A DNA stretch of 64,000 nt from Roseovarius halotolerans (GTDB lineage Bacteria > Pseudomonadota > Alphaproteobacteria > Rhodobacterales > Rhodobacteraceae). Each line of letters starts with the position of its first letter. Position 1 is the first letter of the stretch. The stretch lies in assembly GCF_900172255.1 (NCBI RefSeq), contig NZ_FWFU01000001.1, forward strand, positions 744,001 through 808,000, read 5' to 3'. The notes beneath the pieces were generated by a model. That model had not been told where the DNA came from. It did no database searches and saw only the letters and a program-made list of their open reading frames with translations. A program made the translations under genes and the position numbers. This document shows positions 20,981-32,309 of the stretch, piece by piece.

Positions 20981-21139
20981 TCAGCTGGTGGTTTGCGGCA
21001 CGCAGGTCTTGGCGTCGGCATCCCAGGCGGTGCCTTCGGCGCAGGACATCGTGTGTTGTTCATGCGCCGGGCAGGCATGGGACGCCAGGGCCGATGTGAC
21101 GGTGAAGGCCGCAGCTGTCAGAAGGGTCTTGAAGGTCAT
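20981..21139 (-). CDS. Small secreted cysteine-containing protein
   Basis: 52 residues: signal peptide MTFKTLLTAAAFTVTSALASHA, then about 30 residues with three cysteines (CPAHEQHTMSCAEGTAWDAD, and a last Cys in TCVPQ). The pattern recalls small chitin-binding-like modules, but this is weak. AGGAGAG lies 7 nt before ATG 21139, which is why this start is favoured over the longer open frame from 21385. It follows purB on the same strand; I recall similar small proteins after purB in related genomes. Function unknown. Confidence 0.72.
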   Translation of the reverse strand: MTFKTLLTAAAFTVTSALASHACPAHEQHTMSCAEGTAWDADAKTCVPQTTS

Positions 21140-21231
21140 CACAAATCTCTCCTGTTGAAGCGCGAGAATCATAGCATGACGCGCGGATTGCTCCAAACCG
21201 GATTTGCGAAAAGCCGCCGCATCCCGCCTGT

Positions 21232-22539
21232 TCAGCCCTCGCCGAATACCCGTGCGAAGATCGTGTCGACGTGTTTCGTGTGGTAGTCCATGTCGAATTT
21301 CGCGTTGATCCCATCCTCGCCAAGGGCGGCCACCACTTCGGGGTCGGCCAGAAGTTCCTGGCGGAAGTCGCGGCGTTCCTCCCACACCTTGAGCGCGTTG
21401 CGCTGCACCATCGCATAGGCGTTCTCGCGGCTGACGCCAGCCTGGGTCAGGGCAAGAAGAACGCGCTGCGACATCACGAGGCCGGGAAACTTGTTCATGT
21501 TTTCCATCATGTTGTCGGGATAGATCAGCATCTTGTCGATCACGCCCGTCAGGCGCGCCAGAGCGAAATCGAGCGTGATGGTCGCATCCGGCCCGATCGC
21601 GCGTTCGACCGAGGAATGCGAGATGTCGCGTTCGTGCCAGAGCGCCACGTTTTCCATCGCCGGGATCACCGCCGAGCGCACGAGCCGCGCAAGGCCGGTC
21701 AGGTTCTCGGTGAGCACCGGGTTCTTCTTGTGCGGCATCGCCGAGGAGCCCTTTTGCCCCATCGAGAAGAATTCCGCCCCTTCCAGAACCTCGGTGCGCT
21801 GCATGTGGCGCACCTCGATGGCGACGTTCTCGATGCTGCTGGCGATCACGCCAAGGGTGGCGAAGAACATGGCGTGGCGGTCGCGCGGGATGACCTGCGT
21901 GCTGATCGGTTCGGGCTTGAGACCCAATTCAGCGCAGACATGTTCCTCGACGCGCGGGTCGATATTGGCGAAGGTGCCGACCGCGCCCGAAATGGCGCCG
22001 GTGGCGATTTCATCGCGCGCGGCGCGAAGGCGGGCGCGGTTGCGGTCCATCTCGGCGTAAAAGCGCGCGAAGGTCAGGCCCATCGTGGTGGGTTCGGCAT
22101 GGATGCCGTGGCTGCGCCCGACGCGCACCGTGTCCTTGTGCTCAAGCGCGCGGCGCTTGAGCGCGGCCAGAAGCCCATCCATATCCGCCAGAAGGATATC
22201 GGCGGCGCGGGTCAGCTGCACGTTGAGGCAGGTATCGAGCACGTCCGAAGAGGTCATGCCCTGATGCACGAAGCGCGCCTCGTCACTGCCGACATGCTCG
22301 GCCAGATGCGTCAGGAAGGCGATCACGTCATGCTTGGTCTCGGCTTCGATCTCGTCGATGCGGGCGACATCGAATTCCACGTCCTTCGCCTTCCAGACGG
22401 CATCGGCGTTTTCGCGCGGGATCACGCCCAGATCCGCCATGGCATCGCAGGCATGTGCCTCGATCTCGAACCAGATGCGAAACTTGGTGGCGGGGTCCCA
22501 GATGGCGACCATGTCGGGGCGGGAATAGCGTGGAATCAT
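21232..22539 (-). CDS. purB: Adenylosuccinate lyase
   Basis: Cleaves SAICAR and adenylosuccinate in purine synthesis. The fumarase/aspartase superfamily signature is SMGQKGSSAMPHKKNP, and TSSDVLDTCLNVQL and GRSHGIHAEPTTMG carry active-site residues. 435 residues, normal length. ATG 22539 opens MIPRYSRPDMVAIWDP, the conserved start; the open frame upstream to 22845 is antisense to the DUF6314 gene and unlikely. Confidence 0.96.
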   Translation of the reverse strand: MIPRYSRPDMVAIWDPATKFRIWFEIEAHACDAMADLGVIPRENADAVWKAKDVEFDVARIDEIEAETKHDVIAFLTHLAEHVGSDEARFVHQGMTSSDVLDTCLNVQLTRAADILLADMDGLLAALKRRALEHKDTVRVGRSHGIHAEPTTMGLTFARFYAEMDRNRARLRAARDEIATGAISGAVGTFANIDPRVEEHVCAELGLKPEPISTQVIPRDRHAMFFATLGVIASSIENVAIEVRHMQRTEVLEGAEFFSMGQKGSSAMPHKKNPVLTENLTGLARLVRSAVIPAMENVALWHERDISHSSVERAIGPDATITLDFALARLTGVIDKMLIYPDNMMENMNKFPGLVMSQRVLLALTQAGVSRENAYAMVQRNALKVWEERRDFRQELLADPEVVAALGEDGINAKFDMDYHTKHVDTIFARVFGEG

Positions 22540-22651
22540 GTGACGAGCCTCTGCCTGTCCTGTAACGGTTGGCGCGGGTTTAGACGGATGGGCGCCGCGC
22601 GGCAAGCGGATGGCGCCGGGATGGGACGCTTTGACCGGATGCGACGATGAC

Positions 22652-23068
22652 ATGAAAGCGCGGGTGCTGGACGATTTCGAGGGGCGCTGGCGGATGACGC
22701 GCCGGATCGTACAGGGCGACGGCACGCGGGCGGGACTGACGGGCGAGGCGGTCTGGCGGCGGGTCGAAGAAGGGTTGCTGTGCGAGGAGGCGGGGGAGCT
22801 TTGCGTCGAGGGCCAGCCGCCGATGCAGGCGCAGAGGCGATACATGTGGCGCGATGACCTGTCGGTGTGGTTCGATGACGGGCGCTTTTTCCATATCGTT
22901 CCCGCGCGGGGCGGGGCATGTGCGCATTGGTGCGATCCCGATCAGTATGACGGCCAATACGATTTCAGCCGATGGCCGGAGTGGCGCTGTATCTGGCAGG
23001 TGCGCGGGCCGCGCAAGGATTACCGCATGGTGACGGATTACAGTTGGATCGGGCCGCTGAAGGGATAG
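22652..23068 (+). CDS. DUF6314-type protein
   Basis: A 138-residue soluble protein beginning MKARVLDDFEGRWRMTRRI. It has a beta-rich pattern with many Trp and Asp residues (YMWRDDLSVWFDDGRFFHI, HWCDPDQYDGQYDFSRW). I associate this layout with the DUF6314 family found in plants and Rhodobacteraceae; function is not known. ATG 22652 is preferred over 22610. It is divergent from purB and 59 nt before the next gene, likely one transcript. Confidence 0.65.
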   Translation: MKARVLDDFEGRWRMTRRIVQGDGTRAGLTGEAVWRRVEEGLLCEEAGELCVEGQPPMQAQRRYMWRDDLSVWFDDGRFFHIVPARGGACAHWCDPDQYDGQYDFSRWPEWRCIWQVRGPRKDYRMVTDYSWIGPLKG

Positions 23069-23127
23069 GCCAGGCGTGGTGCATTTTCGGGATGCATCGG
23101 CCGGCGGGGCTGGCTAAGCATGGCGTC

Positions 23128-23916
23128 ATGACAGAGATATTGCAGCAATCCATCCCGCATGATGCCCATGCGCCGCGCCCCTTGCCGGGGATCGCGCCGC
23201 TGGACCCGGCGGAATGGCTGGTGGTGGACGAGGTGTTCGGCGCACAGATGGCCGAGCGCGCGCACCTTTTGAAAGAGCGGCGCGACGAGGTGCTGGCGGT
23301 CACGCCCGAGGGTCGGGCGGCGGCGGATGAACTGCTGGTTTTCGTGCTCGATTGGCTGGCGCGTCATGGCGAGGGCTATGACATCGGCGAGGATGAGGTG
23401 GTGCGCCCGGACGGTGTGCGCGTGGCGCTCAGGCGCGACGATCCGATGTTCACGCTGGGGCATCTGGTTCAGGAAGATCTGTGCCTGATGGAAAAGCGCG
23501 GCGACGAGCATGTGCTGAGCGCGGCGGTGCTGTGCTTCCCGGCAAGCTGGCGTCTTGGCGACAAGATCGGTCGGCCGCTGACCGCGATCCATGTGCCGGT
23601 GCCGGAATATGATGAGGGGCTGGCGCGCCGGGTGCAGCGGTTGTTCGACGGCGTGCAGGTGGGGCGGCCCTTGTGGCGGTTCAACGCGCTGCGTTACGCA
23701 GAGCCGGACCTTTTCCAGCCGTGCCCGCGCGTCGCCCCGCTATATGAGGACAGGCTGGATGCGGAGGGGGGCGATGCGGTGCCTTATCTGCGCTCGGAGC
23801 GGCAATGCGTACTGCGCCTGCCCGAAACGCGGGCCTGCGTCTTTTCGATCCATAGTTACGTGATCCGCGCCCCGTGTCAGGTCGAAAGCGGCACGACGTC
23901 GCGCAGCATCGTATAG
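23128..23916 (+). CDS. DUF3445 heme-dependent oxidative N-demethylase-like protein
   Basis: A 262-residue protein matching the DUF3445/HDOD family: PLPGIAPLDPAEWLVVDE near the start, LGHLVQEDLCLMEKRGDEHVL, CFPASWRLGDKIGRPL in the centre, and RSERQCVLRLPETRACVFSIHSY near the end. The characterised relative is a dimethylamine-type heme oxidative demethylase; substrate here is not known. ATG 23128 is chosen for family fit; in-frame upstream starts exist. The 3' end overlaps the convergent gene by 40 nt. Confidence 0.75.
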   Translation: MTEILQQSIPHDAHAPRPLPGIAPLDPAEWLVVDEVFGAQMAERAHLLKERRDEVLAVTPEGRAAADELLVFVLDWLARHGEGYDIGEDEVVRPDGVRVALRRDDPMFTLGHLVQEDLCLMEKRGDEHVLSAAVLCFPASWRLGDKIGRPLTAIHVPVPEYDEGLARRVQRLFDGVQVGRPLWRFNALRYAEPDLFQPCPRVAPLYEDRLDAEGGDAVPYLRSERQCVLRLPETRACVFSIHSYVIRAPCQVESGTTSRSIV

Positions 23917-24599
23917 GCGAACATGAAGGCGCCGACGGGGGGCACGTATAGCATCATCGTCAGCGCCAGCGTGTGAATGGTCAGGCGCATGGGTTTGGTC
24001 GGCTCGGCCCGCTCGGAGAGCCAACGCTGCACGGCGGCGGCGCGCGGCAGGACCGGCACGGCGTCGATGATGTCCTGATCGTCGTCGCCGATGGTCTCGC
24101 GCGGGTCCATCGCCTCGGAAAAACCGGCGTAGGGATCGGGGGCGGGGTCGGGCCGGGGCGCGGTGGTGTCACATCTGGATTTCGCGCTTTCGCGCAGCAG
24201 GTCGAAGACCGAATCGATCAGTTCGGGGCCGACCGGCTGATGCGCGTCGCCGCGCAGGACGGAATCGGCGGGCAGGAAATCCTGCGTGCGCTGCTCGATC
24301 TGATCGGCGACGAAACGAAAGGCTTCGGGGTTGATGCGGGCGCTGTTGGGGCCTTTGATCGGGCCGACAGCGGCCACGAGATACCATGCGCCGCCCTCAT
24401 CGTCGGGCGGCAGCCAGCCAAGGGCGACGCGCACATATTCGCGGTCGATCAGGGCGATGTCATCGCAATCCCAGATCAACGCGCGGGTCTGCGCATCGAC
24501 GAAGCGAAACGCGAGATCGAATTCCTCGACAATGTCGCTGAATTCCATGCGCGGACATGCGCGATACTCGAAACCGACAACAAAGCCTTGGGTCTGCAT
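23877..24599 (-). CDS. Hypothetical protein with C-terminal membrane segment
   Basis: A 240-residue protein I do not recognise. It has a soluble N-terminal region of about 110 residues (FVGF, CPRMEFSDIVEEF, ALIWDCDDIALIDREYV), an acidic proline-rich linker (PRPDPAPDPYAGFSEAMD), and one or two hydrophobic segments at the C-terminus (LTIHTLALTMMLYVPPVGAF). This suggests a tail-anchored membrane protein. Codon use matches its neighbours. It overlaps the DUF3445 gene tail to tail. Confidence 0.65.
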   Translation of the reverse strand: MQTQGFVVGFEYRACPRMEFSDIVEEFDLAFRFVDAQTRALIWDCDDIALIDREYVRVALGWLPPDDEGGAWYLVAAVGPIKGPNSARINPEAFRFVADQIEQRTQDFLPADSVLRGDAHQPVGPELIDSVFDLLRESAKSRCDTTAPRPDPAPDPYAGFSEAMDPRETIGDDDQDIIDAVPVLPRAAAVQRWLSERAEPTKPMRLTIHTLALTMMLYVPPVGAFMFAYTMLRDVVPLST

Positions 24600-24701
24600 G
24601 AGAAAATCCTCTCAGTGCCCGCATTGGTGTTTTCGGTTACCCCGAGTCAGACCACATGAATTTGAAGCGAAGTTGAAGGAATTGCGGCTTATCCGTGGCG
24701 C

Positions 24702-25541
24702 TCAGCCTCCGCCGTCGATCTTGGCGGCCATGATGGCGATGGCCTGTTGATAGACGGTGGCCGCGTTCCATTGCTGGATGACAGCGAAATTGGGCTGGCC
24801 CTGCTGGTAGCCCTGGCCGGGCCGCCAGCCTTTCTGGCGCAGGAAATTGGCGGTCGAGGCGAGCGCGTCGGTCAGGTTGTAGAAATCGACGCGCCCGTCG
24901 CCATTGCCATCGACGCCATAGGTGAGCGCATTGCCCGGCAGGAACTGGGTGTGGCCCAGTTCGCCGTGGCGTGCGCCGCGCGTAGCGCCGGTGATCGCGC
25001 CGCGATCCACCAGTTTGAGCGCGCCGATGGCGTGGGGGGTGAAGAAATCGCTGCGCCGGCAATCGTAGGCCAGCGTGGTGATCGCCGAGACGACCGCGCT
25101 GTCGCCCATGAAATTGCCGAAACCCGTTTCCATGCCGTGAATGGCGATCAGCACGCCCGCGGGCACGCCGTAGCGCGATTCAAGGGCGTTGTAGAAGGTG
25201 GCGTTCTGCGCGCGCCGTTGGCGCCCCTGCGCGACGATGGTCGCCGCGCCGCGCACCTGCATGAACTTGTCGAGGCTGTAGCGAAAGCTTTTCTGGTTGC
25301 GGTCGGCCGAAATGGTGGCGGTGGCATAGCGTGCTTCGGCCAGCGCCTGCAGGCCGCGGTCGCCGACGCCTGCGCGCGCGGCCTCGGAGGCGAATGCGGC
25401 TTTCCAGGCGTTGAAACCGCCGCCATCATTGCCGCAGGGCGCGGCGCGCACCGCCGGAGCGGCGCCGAGCGCCAAGGCAAGGGATAGGGCGAAGGCGAGG
25501 GGAGAGAGCGGACGGGGAGCGCGAGGGCGGGCAGCTTGCAT
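24702..25541 (-). CDS. MltB-type lytic murein transglycosylase
   Basis: A 279-residue periplasmic enzyme cleaving the MurNAc-GlcNAc bond in peptidoglycan. A signal peptide ending near AVRAA is followed by the catalytic IHGMETGFGNFMGDSAVV (Glu of METGFG), GHTQFLPGNALTYGVDGNGD and TANFLRQKGWRPGQ, all typical of MltB. ATG 25541 has GGAGG at a good distance; upstream codons to 25640 are not needed. Stand-alone gene. Confidence 0.9.
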   Translation of the reverse strand: MQAARPRAPRPLSPLAFALSLALALGAAPAVRAAPCGNDGGGFNAWKAAFASEAARAGVGDRGLQALAEARYATATISADRNQKSFRYSLDKFMQVRGAATIVAQGRQRRAQNATFYNALESRYGVPAGVLIAIHGMETGFGNFMGDSAVVSAITTLAYDCRRSDFFTPHAIGALKLVDRGAITGATRGARHGELGHTQFLPGNALTYGVDGNGDGRVDFYNLTDALASTANFLRQKGWRPGQGYQQGQPNFAVIQQWNAATVYQQAIAIMAAKIDGGG

Positions 25542-25605
25542 GAGGGCCTCCGGTTGAGCGGCGTTCCCTTCTGAGTGTATCCATGCCGCGCGACACGACA
25601 ACAGC

Positions 25606-25636
25606 AAAAACGGCCCATGCCAGGGGCATGGGCCGC
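25606..25636 (-). terminator. Rho-independent terminator after the 25653-26603 gene
   Basis: On the - strand: GCGGCCCATGCC-CCT-GGCATGGGCCG followed by TTTTTGC, 16 nt after the stop. Strong stem. Confidence 0.85.
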
Positions 25637-25652
25637 GCAATCGTTACGGCAC

Positions 25653-26603
25653 CTAGGAGAGAAGCGTCTCGACGATTGCCATCGCCTGAGCCGTGCTCCC
25701 GTGACTCTGAAGTGCAATAAACGTGCCAGTCAGCGCCGCCGCCTGACAGGCGAGGCGCGGATTCTCGCCCTTGATGAGATTGACGCCCAGCAGCGCCAGA
25801 CCCACGGGCAGCGCGAACAGCATGACCGCATAGGCCATGAGCCAGGCGGCGAGCCTTTGCAGGTCGCTGATCGCGATCGGCGCGGAGATGGGGCGGTCGC
25901 GGGTTTCGCTGGCGTCGATCTCGCGCAGGAACTGACGCAGGGAATCGATCTCGGGTTCGCCGGTGCCGTCGCGGATGTCATCCGGGGCGTCGTGATGGTG
26001 GCCTCTTTGCGCGCTGCCATTCATGGGGCCGGCGGGCACGCCCGCAAGCGCCGCGTCATACGCCGATGGCACGAGTGGTGAGACGACCTCTGCGGTGGTG
26101 CGCGCCCGTGCCGGTTGCGCCGAGGGCGTGCCCTGAAGCGCGGCGGGCATGTCATGGGGCTGGGGCGCGATACCGGGCAGATCGGCGGTGATCAGCACGA
26201 AATCGGCGGCCGTCAACAGGCGGCTGTCGCCGACCCAGCGGACGTAATCCGCCGACAGGTGCCAATGCAGCGCCTTGAGCACATGGGTCAGCACCATTTC
26301 CCCGCTCACATCCTGACCTTCGCAGCGCCGGGAGCCTGCGCCCTCGGGCATTGAAAGGCCGAGATAGAGCGGCGCGCGCGTTTCGATGCCGTCAAAGGCG
26401 ACATTGCGCTGAAGTTCGAGCCGGATCGTGTGGCAGCAGGTGGTGATCTGCACGCCACCTTCCGACAGCATACGGGTTCCCGTGACCCTGTGGCCAAGGG
26501 ATTCGATGGCGGCCGCTGCGCGGCGCGCACAGCCTGCCATGTCCATGTCTCTCGTACCGAGAAAAACCAATCCTGCCGTCACCCAGTGAATGCGTTCGTT
26601 CAT
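25653..26603 (-). CDS. Hypothetical protein with C-terminal membrane helices
   Basis: A 316-residue protein without a recognised family. The N-terminal 150 residues look folded (MNERIHWVTAGLVFLGTRDM, LGHRVTGTRMLSEGGVQITTC, ALHWHLSADYVRWVGDSRLL). A low-complexity linker with HHH and acidic residues follows (residues 170-240), then a membrane segment LAAWLMAYAVMLFALPVGLALL and a second weaker one. ATG 26603 follows GAAGAAG and is preferred to 26639. It ends at a strong terminator and lies downstream of glnA. Confidence 0.65.
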   Translation of the reverse strand: MNERIHWVTAGLVFLGTRDMDMAGCARRAAAAIESLGHRVTGTRMLSEGGVQITTCCHTIRLELQRNVAFDGIETRAPLYLGLSMPEGAGSRRCEGQDVSGEMVLTHVLKALHWHLSADYVRWVGDSRLLTAADFVLITADLPGIAPQPHDMPAALQGTPSAQPARARTTAEVVSPLVPSAYDAALAGVPAGPMNGSAQRGHHHDAPDDIRDGTGEPEIDSLRQFLREIDASETRDRPISAPIAISDLQRLAAWLMAYAVMLFALPVGLALLGVNLIKGENPRLACQAAALTGTFIALQSHGSTAQAMAIVETLLS

Positions 26604-26746
26604 CTTCTTCGCCTGTCTTTCGGGTGTTGCGAGTGTCACCTGTCTAGACGGCGATAGCGGAAATGGTTTGTTTCAATTGCGAAGACATTTGGGCAATGCG
26701 TGCGTTGGGGGCGTGATTGTTTCCGTTGCCGGGCGGAAACTGCCCC

Positions 26747-26778
26747 AAAAAAAGGCGCCCCGGGATGGGGGCGCCTTT
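26747..26778 (-). terminator. Rho-independent terminator of glnA
   Basis: On the - strand: AAAGGCGCCCC-CATCCC-GGGGCGCC followed by seven T residues, 25 nt past the glnA stop. It ends the glnB-glnA transcript. Confidence 0.9.
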
Positions 26779-26802
26779 GGATCGTGTTGCCGCAGCGGTC
26801 GT

Positions 26803-28209
26803 TCAGCAGCTGTAATAGAGCTGGAATTCGACCGGGTGGGGCGTGTGCTCGTAGAGTTCGACTTCTTCCATCTTGAGGTCGATATAGCCGTCGATCTGGT
26901 CCTTGGTGAACACATCGCCCGCCAGCAGGAAGCTGTGATCGTTGGCCAGCGCGTCAAGCGCCTCGCGCAGCGAACCGCAGACGGTGGGGATGCCTTCGAG
27001 CTCTTCGGCGGGCAGATCATAGAGGTTCTTGTCCATCGCCTCGCCCGGATCGATCTTGTTCTTGATCCCGTCAAGCCCTGCCATCAGCAGCGCCGAGAAG
27101 CAGAGATAGGGGTTGGCCGAAGGATCGGGGAAGCGGGCCTCGACGCGCTTGGCCTTGGGCGATTCCGTCCACGGAATACGCACGCAGCCCGAGCGGTTGC
27201 GGGCCGAATAGGCACGCAGGACCGGTGCTTCAAAGCCCGGAATCAGGCGTTTGTAGCTGTTGGTCGAGGGGTTGGTGAAGGCGTTCAGCGTCTTGGCGTG
27301 CTTGAGGATGCCGCCGATGAAGTAAAGCGCCTCCTGGCTCAGATCGGCGTATTTGTCGCCCGCAAAGAGCGGCTTGCCGTCTTTCCAGATCGACATGTTC
27401 ACGTGCATCCCGGTGCCGTTGTCGCCATAGATCGGCTTGGGCATGAAGGTCGCGGTCTTGCCGTAGGCCTGCGCGACGTTATGGATGACGTACTTGTATT
27501 TCTGGAGCTCGTCGGCCTGCGTGGTCAGCGTGCCGAAGATAAGGCCCAGCTCGTGCTGGCAGGACGCCACCTCGTGGTGGTGCTTGTCGACCTTCATGCC
27601 GAGGCGCTTCATCGTGCTGAGCATTTCCGAGCGGATGTCCTGACCGTCGTCGATCGGGTTGACCGGGAAATAGCCGCCCTTGACGCCGGGACGGTGGCCC
27701 GTGTTCCCCATCTCGTATTCGGTGTCGCTGTTCCAGGAAGCGTCGAGCGCGTCGACCTCATAGGAGACCTTGTTGATCGAATTCGAGAAGCGCACGTCGT
27801 CGAACAGGAAGAACTCGGCCTCGGGGCCGAAATAGGCGACGTCGCCGATGCCGCTGGACTTGAGATAGGCCTCGGCCTTTTCGGCGGTGCCGCGCGGGTC
27901 GCGGTTATAGGGTTCGCCGGTGTCGGGCTCGACCACCGAGCAATGCACGCAGAGGGTCTTTTCGGCATAGAACGGGTCGATATAGGCCGACTCGGTGTCG
28001 GGCATCAGCTTCATGTCGGAGGCTTCGATCGATTTCCAGCCGGCGATCGACGAGCCGTCGAACATGAAGCCTTCTTCAAGGAAGTCCTCGTCGACCTGGT
28101 CCGCCATCACGGTGACGTGCTGGAGCTTGCCGCGCGGGTCGGTGAAGCGGATGTCGACATACTCGACGTCTTCTTCCTTGATCTGCTGGAGAATTGCTTT
28201 CTGGCTCAT
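26803..28209 (-). CDS. glnA: Type I glutamine synthetase
   Basis: Makes glutamine from glutamate, ammonia and ATP. 468 residues, with [20 protein letters not shown] near residue 50, [15 protein letters not shown] in the ammonium/ATP region and the adenylylation site NLYDLPAEE, whose tyrosine is residue 397 as in E. coli. The acetylation-type start [20 protein letters not shown] is normal. It lies 45 nt downstream of glnB in the same direction, the standard alphaproteobacterial glnBA operon. Confidence 0.97.
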   Translation of the reverse strand: MSQKAILQQIKEEDVEYVDIRFTDPRGKLQHVTVMADQVDEDFLEEGFMFDGSSIAGWKSIEASDMKLMPDTESAYIDPFYAEKTLCVHCSVVEPDTGEPYNRDPRGTAEKAEAYLKSSGIGDVAYFGPEAEFFLFDDVRFSNSINKVSYEVDALDASWNSDTEYEMGNTGHRPGVKGGYFPVNPIDDGQDIRSEMLSTMKRLGMKVDKHHHEVASCQHELGLIFGTLTTQADELQKYKYVIHNVAQAYGKTATFMPKPIYGDNGTGMHVNMSIWKDGKPLFAGDKYADLSQEALYFIGGILKHAKTLNAFTNPSTNSYKRLIPGFEAPVLRAYSARNRSGCVRIPWTESPKAKRVEARFPDPSANPYLCFSALLMAGLDGIKNKIDPGEAMDKNLYDLPAEELEGIPTVCGSLREALDALANDHSFLLAGDVFTKDQIDGYIDLKMEEVELYEHTPHPVEFQLYYSC

Positions 28210-28254
28210 GGGCCTTGTCCCTTTCTTCTGGTGGGGTATTCCGTTGGATGTCTG

Positions 28255-30302
<2,048 letters not shown>

Positions 30303-30356
30303 CACTCGGATCCGCCGCCAAGGATATGGCGGCGTCGGCTGTCGCGTCGGACGGGA

Positions 30357-30866
30357 TCAGGCGGCCGCGGCGGCCCGTGCTGCCGGGTCGATCTGGCCGG
30401 CCACTTCGACGCCGTCGACATAGAGGATATGCGGGCGCGCGAATTCGATATCGCAGACCGTGACCTCGCGGCTGGGTTCGTGGCGCACGAATTCGCCATC
30501 CACCAGCCGTTCCACCGGCACCAGCGCCTGTTCGCGGCCGAACAGCGCCTTGGCGCGCCAGTCGCGGATCAGCACCTGTTGCCCGGCGGGCAGGGTCATG
30601 TCACGTTCGGGTCGGGTATGGCCCAGCGAGCCGGCCATGATGCGCACGACCGGCATCGAAACGCGGCGCGCACGGATCGCGGTGACGATCGCGGTGCCGC
30701 TGTCGCGGGTGATGACCCGGTCGCCCGGTTTCACGTCGCCGACAGGCTTTTCGCCTTCGAGCGTGAGGATGACGGATTGGGCCATCAGGCCCGAATTGGG
30801 GAGAATGTCACTCGGGATCATTGCGGTCGCATTGCCGCTGATCCGCCCGACCGTTTTCGGTTTCAT
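30357..30866 (-). CDS. Hint-domain protein
   Basis: A 169-residue protein of the Hedgehog/intein (Hint) fold class common in Rhodobacteraceae. The Hint core starts at LTLEGEKPVGDVKPGDRVITRDSGTAIV and includes MTLPAGQQVLIRDWRAK and LVDGEFVRHEPSREVTVCDIEF. An N-terminal splice-type Cys is not obvious, so autoprocessing is doubtful. The function of these stand-alone Hint proteins is unknown. ATG 30866 opens MKPKTVGRIS. Convergent with nnr and divergent from the tRNA gene. Confidence 0.75.
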   Translation of the reverse strand: MKPKTVGRISGNATAMIPSDILPNSGLMAQSVILTLEGEKPVGDVKPGDRVITRDSGTAIVTAIRARRVSMPVVRIMAGSLGHTRPERDMTLPAGQQVLIRDWRAKALFGREQALVPVERLVDGEFVRHEPSREVTVCDIEFARPHILYVDGVEVAGQIDPAARAAAAA

Positions 30867-31050
30867 GGCGTTACTCGCTCTGTTACTGCCTCAGTTTTTC
30901 CACCACAATATGGCAAGAATGGGTTAATGTCGCGCCTTTTTTGCGCCACATTGTGGGTTTCCAGACCGGATTTTCCACTCGCCTCGGCCGCGCGGCTTTG
31001 CTAGATACGCCCGCAGCGCCCGCCGATCCATCGGCCGTGGCGCGATCCGG

Positions 31051-31135
31051 GCGGGTGTGGCGAAATTGGTAGACGCACCAGATTTAGGTTCTGGCGCCGC
31101 AAGGCGTGGGGGTTCAAGTCCCTCCACCCGCACCA
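31051..31135 (+). tRNA. tRNA-Leu (anticodon UAG)
   Basis: An 85-nt class II tRNA with encoded CCA. The acceptor stem GCGGGTG/CACCCGC is perfect. The D arm contains AAATTGGTAGACGC, the anticodon stem-loop is CCAGA-TTTAGGT-TCTGG with anticodon TAG, a long variable arm is GCGCCGCAAGGCGT-like, and the T arm holds GGTTCAAGTCC. It sits at the left edge of the accessory region. Confidence 0.97.
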
Positions 31136-31349
31136 GGTCTCCTGTTGAATATGCGCTTGCTGGAGAGAGGCGTCGTGAGCGATTTCTCTAGCTCAGTGCA
31201 ACCGTGTCACGGTCGGGGCTACGAATGCACGGGAAGCGCTTGCGCAGGAAAATACTGCGGCGTGATTACGGCGCTGAGATTTGGAGAGATGTCTGACTAC
31301 AGAACTTCTATCGGGGTATGTCGGAGTTTTCAGGTGTGAACAGATTTGC

Positions 31350-31727
31350 TCACTCTTCAAACACTTGCTTAAGCTTTTCTTGCAGCCATTCGCGATCTGC
31401 ATTTTCCAAGGCTTTCATCAGATCTGATTGGTCTGAAGTGGTGAAAAATTCGTCCATTGTGGCCCAATAGTTGGCATTCATTTGAAATGTCAAAATCTTG
31501 GACTGTAGCTCTTTGTCGATACCAAGCTTTGCCTCAAGCTCCATAGCGGATACTTCTTGAATGAATTTAGCGGAACACTTGTTGGCGCATGGCGGATGGG
31601 GTTTGAAGGGAAAGATCGTACATTCGCAGCCGGGAACATGGCTCTTGTCTTGTCCCGACGCGGCATGTCCAAAGTTTGGCAGCGCCGCAATACAAGTCAG
31701 AATAATTCCTTTTGCAAGATACTTCAT
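31350..31727 (-). CDS. Small secreted cysteine-rich protein
   Basis: A 125-residue protein with a signal peptide (MKYLAKGIILTCIAALPNFGHA) followed by GCECTIFPFKPHPPCANKC, with four cysteines in 18 residues, and a helical charged C-terminal half (LMKALENADREWLQEKLKQVF). Codon use and base composition are visibly more AT-rich than the flanking chromosome. It starts 9 nt after the membrane-protein gene on the same strand with AGGTTG upstream, so the two form a pair. No family recognised. Confidence 0.68.
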   Translation of the reverse strand: MKYLAKGIILTCIAALPNFGHAASGQDKSHVPGCECTIFPFKPHPPCANKCSAKFIQEVSAMELEAKLGIDKELQSKILTFQMNANYWATMDEFFTTSDQSDLMKALENADREWLQEKLKQVFEE

Positions 31728-31736
31728 TCGATCAAC

Positions 31737-32111
31737 CTATCCGTTGTTGCGATAATGAATCCACCATATCAGATAGCATGTCAGCCAAAGTGTTAGGACC
31801 GCCGCTCCCGCTATCAGCAGGTTCATCTGGCAAATGAAATCCGAATTAATCTTTGGCATAATTTCGGAGATCGTTGCTTGGTCGCCAACCCTAGCGGCGA
31901 TTACCCTACGATGAACACTGTCACCGAAGAACATCGAGGCCGCGAGCAGGATCCATGCCGGGATAAGTAGATAATAAAAGCTTCGTTGCTTAGAATTTGT
32001 TGGGCTTACATGCGATGTTCCAATCACCATCAGAATGCTGCCACCCATCAACATTAACGTCCATGTTATATGCTGTGCTGCATTATCAGTGATTGCTTCA
32101 AAGAATTCCAT
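31737..32111 (-). CDS. Small integral membrane protein
   Basis: A 124-residue protein with three predicted membrane helices: about residues 14-34 (ITWTLMLMGGSILMVIGTS), 45-62 (FYYLLIPAWILLAASMFF) and 94-115 (MNLLIAGAAVLTLWLTCYLIW). ATG 32111 has AGGAG at the ideal distance. AT-rich like its downstream partner and unlike its neighbours, suggesting transfer. No family recognised. Confidence 0.68.
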   Translation of the reverse strand: MEFFEAITDNAAQHITWTLMLMGGSILMVIGTSHVSPTNSKQRSFYYLLIPAWILLAASMFFGDSVHRRVIAARVGDQATISEIMPKINSDFICQMNLLIAGAAVLTLWLTCYLIWWIHYRNNG

Positions 32112-32309
32112 GTTGCTCCTGCGAATGCGGTCTACAGAAACGATACGTCAAAAGACCAATCGAAGTCATGCTTTTCAGACAGACTTCTTATTAATTGGCG
32201 TTGCTGCAAGAGACTGGGAGCATTACTTCGCGTACAGAGTTCTTGCGCCGTCAGTACCGTAGGAGAACATCTTGTGCTTTTCGACCACGTTGATGCTAGT
32301 GCTTGGCTT

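Noticed and set aside
31111-31135. tRNA-Leu 3' end as an attachment site with a duplicated copy at the far end of the module
   Set aside because: I looked for a second copy of the T-arm/acceptor end around 45100-45560 and found none; the only long duplication is the tig-leader repeat. No integrase gene is present.
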